DNA from: Cladopsammia gracilis
Taxonomy: Eukaryota; Cnidaria; Anthozoa; Scleractinia; Dendrophylliidae
Direction: 5' to 3'
Length of the DNA stretch: 64,000 bases
Assembly: GCA_022457155.1 (NCBI GenBank)
Contig: JAJGOT010000022.1
Coordinates: 1,217,501 to 1,281,500, forward strand
The notes under the pieces are model-generated. The model did not search any database. It was not told the DNA's origin and saw only the letters and a list, made by a program, of their open reading frames with translations. Each line of letters opens with the position of its first letter. Within the stretch, counting starts at the first letter, position 1. A program made the position numbers and the translations under genes. This document shows positions 56,886-64,000 of the stretch, piece after piece.

Positions 56886-59363
56886 CTACCGTCTATTTGC
56901 TGAATACCTCATGTCTGGGGTGCCATTACTCTTCAGTGGCCCACAGGACCCCCCATAGCCACCTCCACTGGAGGAGGATCTAGAGCTGTAGCTTGAACCA
57001 CCATACGAGGATGAACTACCATAGGAAGACCTGTTTGCAGCATACCTCATATCTGGGGTGCCATTACTCTTCAGTGGGCCACAGGAACTTGCCCCACCAT
57101 AGCCACCTCCACTGGACGACGAGCTAGAGCTTGAACTACCATACGAGGATGAACTACCATAGGACGACCTGTTTGAAGCATACCTCATGTCTGGAGTACC
57201 GTCATTCTTAAGTGGACCAGGAGATCCTAAACCACTGGTCAGTGACGTGGCGCTGTAGGGTGAACCATAAGATGAATACCCCGAGGACAAAGGACTATTA
57301 TATGGGGACTTGTTTGCAGCATATCGCATGTCTGGTGTCCCGTCCTTCTTCGCTGGACCACTTGGAGTACTATAGGATAACTGCTGCGACTTCAAGCTTG
57401 CTTCATTGCTGCTTGAAGATGAAGAGGGGACAGACTGCTTGTTTTCAGCATACCGCATGTCTGGCGTTCCATCTTTCTTAAGTGGACCTGCATAAGAGGA
57501 AGGGCTGCGTGTTTGTGTAGATGCAGGTCCGCGAGGTGGCCTGTTAACAGCAAAACGCATGTCTGGTGTACCATCTCGTTTCACAGGGGTTGACGCATTG
57601 CCAGATGAAGGAGTCTTTGGAGCTGGCATCTTGTTTGCAGCGTAACGCATGTCTGGTGTGCCATCCTTTTTGACAGGACCATTCCTTGTGCTCTTCTGGG
57701 AAGATGGCTTGTTATAGGCGTCTTTGTTAACCTTGAAGCGCATGTCTGGTTTGCCGTGTTTTGTCACTGGGCTCTGGGTAGCAGGAATATCGTTCTGACG
57801 TTGAGATGGGCGAGGAAAGGCGTTTTTGTTGACTTTAAACCGCATGTCGGGCGAACCATCTTTATTCTGTAGGCCCAACCGCCGCCGGTTATTGCTGAGC
57901 CTCATGTCTAGCTCTCCATTCTTCCTCTGGTCCCTGCGTGGAGTTCGCTTGGTCAGTTCCTCCAACTCATCGTCGCTTTCATGTGTGGACGTCACTGCTT
58001 GAGATTCCAGGAATTCGTACAGCAGCGCTTTCCTGACATCTTCATCCTCGTAACGCCTTGGTACAACTTCTGGGATGTTGCCACGTTGGAAGTCATCGCG
58101 TTCCTCAGCTCTATCAAACGCTTTCCATTCAACGCGTTCTTGAGCTTGAGTCTTTGCTTGAGCCCTTTGAACAGTTTGTAGACACCGCGGACAATTTTCA
58201 ACGAGGGGATCTTGTTTCATGTTATGCAAAAACGTAAGACTTGTGTACTCCAGACGAACGTAATGCAGAAGATCACAAAAGAAGGATGAGCGACCATCTT
58301 CGTCTGCCTCCACCCAGTTAACAACTGCAGAGAACACATCTTCTTCACTCTGTACGCACAGGTTGTCATCCTGAATGATTTCCTTCAGGTCTTCATAATC
58401 GAGCTCTCCGAATTCATCTTCTTTGCAGATGCTGGTGAAGTTGGCAGTGATATAGCCCTTGGCATCTTCTTCAAGATCACTGGTGAATTCACTATTCTCT
58501 TTTCGTGTCAGTTTCCAAATGCCAATTGCATTGTAGGAATTAAGCTGCAAGCCCAACCAATCACAACTTGCCCTGGCAAGCGCGGGAATCTCATAAATGC
58601 ATGCTGCATGAAGCAACTCAGCGACATTTTCTCCTTCCAGTGTGACTTCTCCCGTGTATATGAACTCTATGAGATCCTCAAGAGTGTTGCAAGTGACTTC
58701 CTTCAGGCGATACTTGGCCCCCACCAAATCATTCGACAGGATGTCTTGAAGCACTGGCGTCGCTGCTGCGATTAGTGGGCCGTGCACTGCAAACTGAGTA
58801 CTACCTTCGCTATCTTCCAAAACCGTAGTCGCCATCTGTGTCTTTTGGAACATGTCGTGTAGCTGAGACAACACATCTTCGTGATGCTTTGCCCAAACGG
58901 CCATCCCTTCATCGCCTTCACGCTGACCTCTGCGTTGTCCACACAGCTGTTCAAGTGAAACGATCTCATAACTGTTGGCAAACCGTCTAAGGTCATCAAT
59001 CATTCCTTCGTCTGAAGGAAGCTTGGACTGGTACAGAAAATCGCGAAAGGCCTTCAGTAGCTTTGGGGTTAAGTCTCCCAGTGAAATAGCTCGTGCGGTG
59101 CAATCAAAGTGTTTCCCTGTTAGACTGCGTTTTATGACGGGGCTGCAGGCTGCGAGCAACATGGAATGAAAAGGTTCTTCATGATCCCTTGATTTGGTGC
59201 ACACGGTCATGTCCGTCAACATTTCGTTGGCCTGCATCACGCCAAGATTCTTCAACAACAGCTTGGCATGCTCGTCTTTCTTGAAACTGATAAGCACTCT
59301 TCCTTTGCCAAGATGCTTGCTCTCACTCACGGGTACGTCTAGCACGGAATGTTTTAAATCCAT
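56886..59363 (-). CDS. BTB-BTB-BACK protein with C-terminal GTPDMR-motif array (copy B)
   Basis: Tandem duplicate of the gene at 46300-49113: 825 residues, one coding exon, ATG at 59363 with the same acceptor two bases upstream and a matching 5' donor near 59516. BTB 1, BTB 2, BACK and the charged linker align with copy A with scattered substitutions and small in-frame changes (SNDLVGAKYRLKE against SQEGAKHRLEE; CKEDEF against CKDEF). The C-terminal array has 10 motifs. It lacks two of the VNRPP-type units and one Ser/Gly-rich unit found in copy A. The frame is fully open despite these changes, which suggests both copies code for protein. Copy B's 5' intron carries about 30 extra bases near 59460-59490. 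Confidence 0.9.
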   Translation of the reverse strand: MDLKHSVLDVPVSESKHLGKGRVLISFKKDEHAKLLLKNLGVMQANEMLTDMTVCTKSRDHEEPFHSMLLAACSPVIKRSLTGKHFDCTARAISLGDLTPKLLKAFRDFLYQSKLPSDEGMIDDLRRFANSYEIVSLEQLCGQRRGQREGDEGMAVWAKHHEDVLSQLHDMFQKTQMATTVLEDSEGSTQFAVHGPLIAAATPVLQDILSNDLVGAKYRLKEVTCNTLEDLIEFIYTGEVTLEGENVAELLHAACIYEIPALARASCDWLGLQLNSYNAIGIWKLTRKENSEFTSDLEEDAKGYITANFTSICKEDEFGELDYEDLKEIIQDDNLCVQSEEDVFSAVVNWVEADEDGRSSFFCDLLHYVRLEYTSLTFLHNMKQDPLVENCPRCLQTVQRAQAKTQAQERVEWKAFDRAEERDDFQRGNIPEVVPRRYEDEDVRKALLYEFLESQAVTSTHESDDELEELTKRTPRRDQRKNGELDMRLSNNRRRLGLQNKDGSPDMRFKVNKNAFPRPSQRQNDIPATQSPVTKHGKPDMRFKVNKDAYNKPSSQKSTRNGPVKKDGTPDMRYAANKMPAPKTPSSGNASTPVKRDGTPDMRFAVNRPPRGPASTQTRSPSSYAGPLKKDGTPDMRYAENKQSVPSSSSSSNEASLKSQQLSYSTPSGPAKKDGTPDMRYAANKSPYNSPLSSGYSSYGSPYSATSLTSGLGSPGPLKNDGTPDMRYASNRSSYGSSSSYGSSSSSSSSSGGGYGGASSCGPLKSNGTPDMRYAANRSSYGSSSSYGGSSYSSRSSSSGGGYGGSCGPLKSNGTPDMRYSANRR

Positions 59364-60082
59364 TGCTGAAGATAGAGAGATCAAAAGTTTTATTAAACAT
59401 TAGATTAAGAGATTAAATTATCAATCTCATACCGTTTTAAAGGTGTATATGCTACTGCTAATTCCCCTTTAGGGACGAAAATAGGTAGCTTCCGCGACTA
59501 ACCTGGAAATATTTACCTGAATTTTCGTTCTGCGATCTCATGCGCTTTCATGGGCTCAAAATGTTCAACACTGGGCCAAACGAGAACGAGAGTCCCGTGA
59601 TACAACGCGCGCATTGTTTTACCCTGTTTAATTGACCAATGCCGTGTTCACATCAGCACCGAAACTTTTGAGCGAAAGCTTTTTTTGGGTCACACTTCCC
59701 TTTTTGAATGCGCTTATACAAAGGGTTCGAAATTCCCACAAGCTAACTCGCTAAATGCCAGCCAAATTTGCGATTATCGAGTGTTGAAAAAAAAAACACT
59801 CGCATTTTCTAGCCAACTGCCTCGTATACTGTGTAGAAAAATTAATTTCAAAATAACAAAATGTCTCAACCTGATCTCTGTTGGTAAATGGGCTTTAAAA
59901 TGGCAGCAAACTGCAGCAAACTGAAAGAGTAGAAAACGCGTTCGTCTTCAGCCGAGTTTCAGCTGGCCGCCATTGCCGCCATGATGTTTACATCAAATAT
60001 TGCGTGGGACGAGGAACTAGCTTTCAGAATCCCCCGGCGTTCCTTGCTTTCGTGCAATTCGCAATCACAAAAGCGGTGAAAA

Positions 60083-60324
60083 ATGTCAGACATTACGAAG
60101 TTTTTTGGTGCTGCTACAAGCGGTAATAATGGAGAAAGTAGTGAGCCGATGCCAAAAAAGGCAAAAGCCTCAGGTGTTCCGCAAACAGCTTTGTTAAAAA
60201 CGGTTCGAAGTGGGAGAAGGAGCTTGAAGTCAAGTCGGGGAAAGAGCACAATGATGACGGAGTTATTATAAACAAGATTTGGTGTGTGGTTTTTAAAGAA
60301 TTTGGAAAGGATAGATCATCTACA
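60083..60324 (+). pseudogene. Broken first exon of a zinc-finger-type gene (copy B)
   Basis: An ATG at 60083 opens MSDITKFFGAATSGNNGESS and a Lys/Ala-rich stretch; the frame then ends at 60271. After the run of A's at about 60195-60200, another frame reads KWEKELEVKSG, then DDGVIINKIWCVVFKEFGKD up to a consensus donor (taca|gtaagtaag) at 60325. The W...IWCVV.KEF pattern resembles the TTF/BED-like zinc-finger N-terminus of hAT-related or ZNF862-like proteins, with Phe where a second Cys would be expected. A one-base shift plus the lost Cys suggests a relic. It is transcribed away from the BTB gene, about 0.57 kb upstream of it. Family assignment is tentative. Confidence 0.45.
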
Positions 60325-60992
60325 GTAAGTAAGCTTATAGTTAATCTAAATACACTGTATCTGTTTTGGTATCGAAAATTAACATCAAATGTCTGACTGA
60401 AGTTATTTTTAGTTATTTTGGTTCTGCTATGTAAACTTTTGTTGTAACTATAGCAATAAATCAGTTACTTTCATTGTGCATTTTTCTGCTTTAACCTAAA
60501 ACCTTGTGGCTTGCCCATTTAGCTTGTAGATCTCATCTCTACAAGATATCTTCATCTCGTGGCAAAAAAAAAAGAATTTTTAACCCTGATACATAATCTT
60601 ACTTTAGTTCAATGAATCTGAATTTGATAACAGACGTTAGGCTTGGATGAAAGTTTTGAGCGATGCTCTTTTTATGCTGATCAGGTTTCCATAGCAACGG
60701 TAAACAAACATGGCGAAAAACAGTTTTTCTAATTATCTTTCCATTTTGGGGTTTAACAGCGACAAGCGAATAAATGCGCTATAATCGTCACAGTCTACCA
60801 CACTAAATGGGAAAATTTCAGGCAAATTAAACTGTTCGATTTTGAATAAATCGCTGAAAGATTTTTAACACGTGTTTTTTCATGTTTGAAATGTAAGCGG
60901 TCAAAAAATTCCATAGATCTCACAAATTATCATTAAATTACCACAGCAAGTTTCTTCAGACTAAAATTATTACTCCCTGAAAGTAGCTCTAA

Positions 60993-61770
60993 CTAATTCC
61001 TCGGCTATAAAAAGATCGAGCTTTTCATTCAAATGAATGAAAAGCTCGATCTTTTTATTGCCGAGGAATTAGTTAGTAGCACTATAAAAAATGGTGACAT
61101 AGCCCCTTTAACCCACATAATAAACTTGTCTTTCACTACTGGTATCTTCCAAGATAAGTGGAAACTGGCGAAAGTATCGTCTGTATACAAAGGGGGGGGG
61201 GGGGGGGGGGAATGACCCCAACAACTACAGGCCGATCTCTGTTTTGCCTGTGATCAGCAAATAGCCCTTTTCACGGTTAACGTTTCTCAATTGCTTTACA
61301 ATAAAAATCAACGTGGTTGCGAGGCAATTTTGTAGTTTCTGCCCGAAATTGCCTCTCATCCAACCATACTTTGATTATTGTAACTCCGTATGAGGCAGTA
61401 TAGGGCTGCACGTTTAATCACTTTCTCTGATTTACAATGTAAATGTTAGATCTTCCACTTTACTCGGTGACCTTGGTTGGGATTCTCTGGAGCGAAGACG
61501 TTCAAAGCAACTAGCAATTATTCTGTTTAAGACTCTCCATAATCTTTCTTCGACTCGTCTAAATAGTATTTTTAAAGCTACATCCAGTGTTCAATCACAT
61601 AATCTAAGAAAATCAAACTACAACTTTTTCGTTTCTAGACCGAGTACTGAAGCAGGCAAACGAAGTTTTCAATATCGCGGTTCTGTTCTCTCGAACAGCT
61701 TGTCATTGAGCGCTAAGATACAGCCCACTCTTAGCTCTTTTAAATCATGCATTAATTTTATCTAATTTAA
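60993..61770 (+). mobile_element. CR1/L2-like LINE fragment with 5' hairpin (copy B)
   Basis: Duplicate of the fragment at 50487-51240. The hairpin arms are 60993-61030 and 61035-61072 with one mismatch. The open part reads EKLDLFIAEELVSSTIKNGD, then the KWKLAKVSSVYKGG block and a longer G run that shifts the frame. The central RT is deleted as in copy A. Confidence 0.75.
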
Positions 61771-61939
61771 TGATAGTTAACAAAGCATAGTTTTTAATAT
61801 AATCTTGTATAGAAAATTAATTAATTTAGTTAGATAATTTAATTTAGTTAGTAATTAATCTATTGTTGTTTAAAAACACGGCTCGATGGAAGAGCACGTG
61901 TTATGAATTGACACCGTGTATAAAAAAAAGTTTACCTAC

Positions 61940-64000
61940 CTAACTCAAACAATTAAAGTCGAAAATCAGAAATACCGATTGGAAAACATAACATAATAGT
62001 TTATTCAAGAAGCAAAACAAATAAATACTGGGCGTTGGTTATCCCCCATTGTTTCATTTTACAAAAGGAAAGTGAATTTCTGATTTCATCAACTGACCGT
62101 CGCAGGACCTTTCAGGCGTTAAATAGAAAGTGATACCGGAACTTAAAAGATTGTACATCATCAAACAAAAATGGACAGGAAGAAGGAACGAAATGGTAAT
62201 TTTAGTAAAAAACTAGGGACCCGCTTGGACTTGAACGTACAGTCTTTATACTCTCTTCGGTTCTTCAATCATATGCTGTAATACACGTCTTTTTACCACG
62301 GCGGCAGACAAACTAAAGCTTTACAAAATTCGTTTGAAGGTCATACATTGGCTTGTCTCTTGTGATGTCAATTCACAGGCAATCAGCAACAGCCCTGTAA
62401 CTTCAAAACTCACTCCGACTCAGGCCCCCGATCAGAAGTTCGATCGCACGTGGAATGATTTCCTACGCGTTTTCCTATAAATGATTACAGAACACAGATC
62501 CACGGCTTTCGCAATGAGTGTTCTACGAATAGCTTCCCTAGTCGAGATATTCTCAGTTTTAAAGTTAAGTATTTACCCGTTGCTACTCTCAATAGTCCAC
62601 TGCAAAGAAAACAAGGACCTTACCTAACAACTTCGACGATGTGACGCTAAAACAAAATATGCCTGTGAACGTCGTGATTCGAAGAACTTGGCTCCTTTCT
62701 CGTCGATTTCTCGGAAAAGGTAACTCGATTTGCGCGCGCGCGAAAGTTCATACGGGGAACCGCCCGAACTAGTCACGACACTCGAGCGATTGCGTGACCA
62801 ATCGATGCCGACTTTTTACATCTTTTCCTCTTTATAAACCGAAAATAAATTTTAATTAGCTCAATGTACCATTCATTAAAATTAATGTAAAATCATTTTA
62901 GCGAAAAAAAAAAACACCATGATTTAAACTTTTTGCATGCTGTGTGTGACCACTGCTGGCGGTATACCGTAAATTGATACGGGCTAGAGATCTTTTCTAT
63001 GTGACCACAACTATACCTCCCGAAGGGGGGAGGCGGGGGGATATTCAAGGAGAACACAGCTTTGGTACGCACGATCTTTTTTCCAATCGAACTCTTAAAA
63101 CAACTCATTGACAAAGTGATATGATTAATTTTGGTATGTTTTGTGTTTGTGTACATAAAATTGAATTTGCAGAACGTGAAAGTTTTATTCTTTATTGTAT
63201 AGTAAAAAATATACACAAGATTTTAACCCAATATCTTAGTCTACAAGGAACAAAAGGCCGGACGAGTCACGTGTTAAAAGAATGTACGAATAAAGGGAAT
63301 GTCATTAAGACGCTACAAGTAGAAAAACTGCATAACACTGAAGAGTTGGTCTCTTGCTAAAGTTTTGGCCTGTCAGAATAAAACAGAATGCGCCTCTAAC
63401 TATTAACGTCGAAAATCAGAAATACCGATTGGAAAACATGACATAACATAATAGTTTATTCAGAAAGCAAAACTCAAATAAGTACTGGGTGTTGGTTCCC
63501 CCATTAACCCTTCCCCCCAATAAAGGGAATGTAATTAAGACGCTACAAGTAGAAAAACTGCATAACACTGAAGAGTTGGTCTCTTGCTAAAGTTTTGGCC
63601 TGTAAGAATAAAACAGAATGCGCCTCTAACCATTTACGTCGAAAAACAGAAATACCGATTGGAAAACATGACATAACATAATAGTTTATTCAGAAAGCAA
63701 AACTCAAATAAGTACTGGGTGTTGGTTTCCCCATTGTTTCATTCTACAAAAAGAAAGTGAATTTCATCAACTGACCGTCGCAGGAGCTTTCATGCGTAAA
63801 ATAGAAAGTGATACCGGAACATAAAAGATCGTACATCATCAAACAAAAATGGACGGAAAGAAGGAAATGGTCATTTTATAAACTTTGTATTCCTCCCTCG
63901 ATTCTTCATAATAAAACTGAATGAAATCAGAATCGACAGCTCAAAATCTAGGTTCCGGCTTGGACTTGAACGTTCATAGTCTTCATACTCTCTTCTACAA
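61940..64000. repeat. Nested tandem repeats in duplication copy B
   Basis: Counterpart of 51.4-54.6 kb. The cgaaaatcagaaataccgat start occurs near 61961 and 63410, with a variant near 63640. A unit of about 230 bases (from aataaagggaatg at about 63289) is repeated at about 63519. At 63880 the copy jumps from ggtcatttta straight to taaactttg, lacking the 650-base stretch of copy A. No gene is seen. Confidence 0.75.

Larger units (their letters stand above)
55110..64000. repeat. Segmental tandem duplication, copy B (runs off the window)
   Basis: Second copy of the segment starting at 44516. It differs by indels in both directions. It keeps about 215 bases (60030-60245) missing in copy A, lacks about 650 bases present at 53217-53868 in copy A, has a shorter BTB motif array, and carries an extra tandem repeat of about 230 bases near 63289-63740. 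The copy is still matching at the window end. Confidence 0.9.

Overview
The window is nuclear DNA of an animal. It has spliced genes with GT-AG introns, extracellular multidomain protease genes, an intron-poor BTB gene, non-LTR retrotransposon remnants and many short inverted-repeat elements. The gene content and mobile-element types fit a cnidarian, probably an anthozoan such as a stony coral. That taxonomic guess is inference and was not checked against any database.

Left part (about 1.7-14.5 kb, minus strand): the first 13 coding exons of an ADAMTS-type metalloprotease gene. They run from the signal peptide (start codon at 14464) to the first thrombospondin type 1 (TSP1) repeat (1670). No later exon was recognised before the window edge. 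Its introns hold a 33-bp minisatellite, a 1.22-kb tandem duplication with large hairpins, and MITE-like elements.

Centre left (14.5-23.3 kb): a spacer between two divergent ADAMTS genes. It contains a decayed plus-strand copy of ADAMTS C-terminal TSP1 exons (about 16.1-17.15 kb).

Centre (23.3-44.8 kb, plus strand): a complete ADAMTS gene. I assembled it by hand from 23 exons whose phases all agree, giving 1033 codons plus stop: signal peptide, propeptide with cysteine switch and furin site, zinc protease, disintegrin-like region, TSP1, cysteine-rich region, spacer and three C-terminal TSP1 repeats. Exon lengths match the minus-strand paralogue almost exactly, so the two are duplicates. A large intron carries an L1/Tx1-like LINE relic and a tRNA-type SINE candidate.

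Right part (44.5-64 kb): a tandem segmental duplication with a period of about 10.6 kb. Each unit carries a duplicate of the last ADAMTS exon, a tRNA-like half, a minus-strand BTB-BTB-BACK gene with a C-terminal array of a GTPDMR-type motif, a broken divergent gene fragment, and a LINE fragment fronted by a hairpin. The two BTB genes are both open but differ in motif number (13 against 10). Further nested repeats fill 51.4-54.9 kb and 61.9-64 kb.

The ADAMTS products would be secreted matrix proteases. The BTB-BACK products would be intracellular, probably Cullin-3 adaptors or scaffold-like proteins. Nothing in the sequence links the two functionally; they are neighbours.
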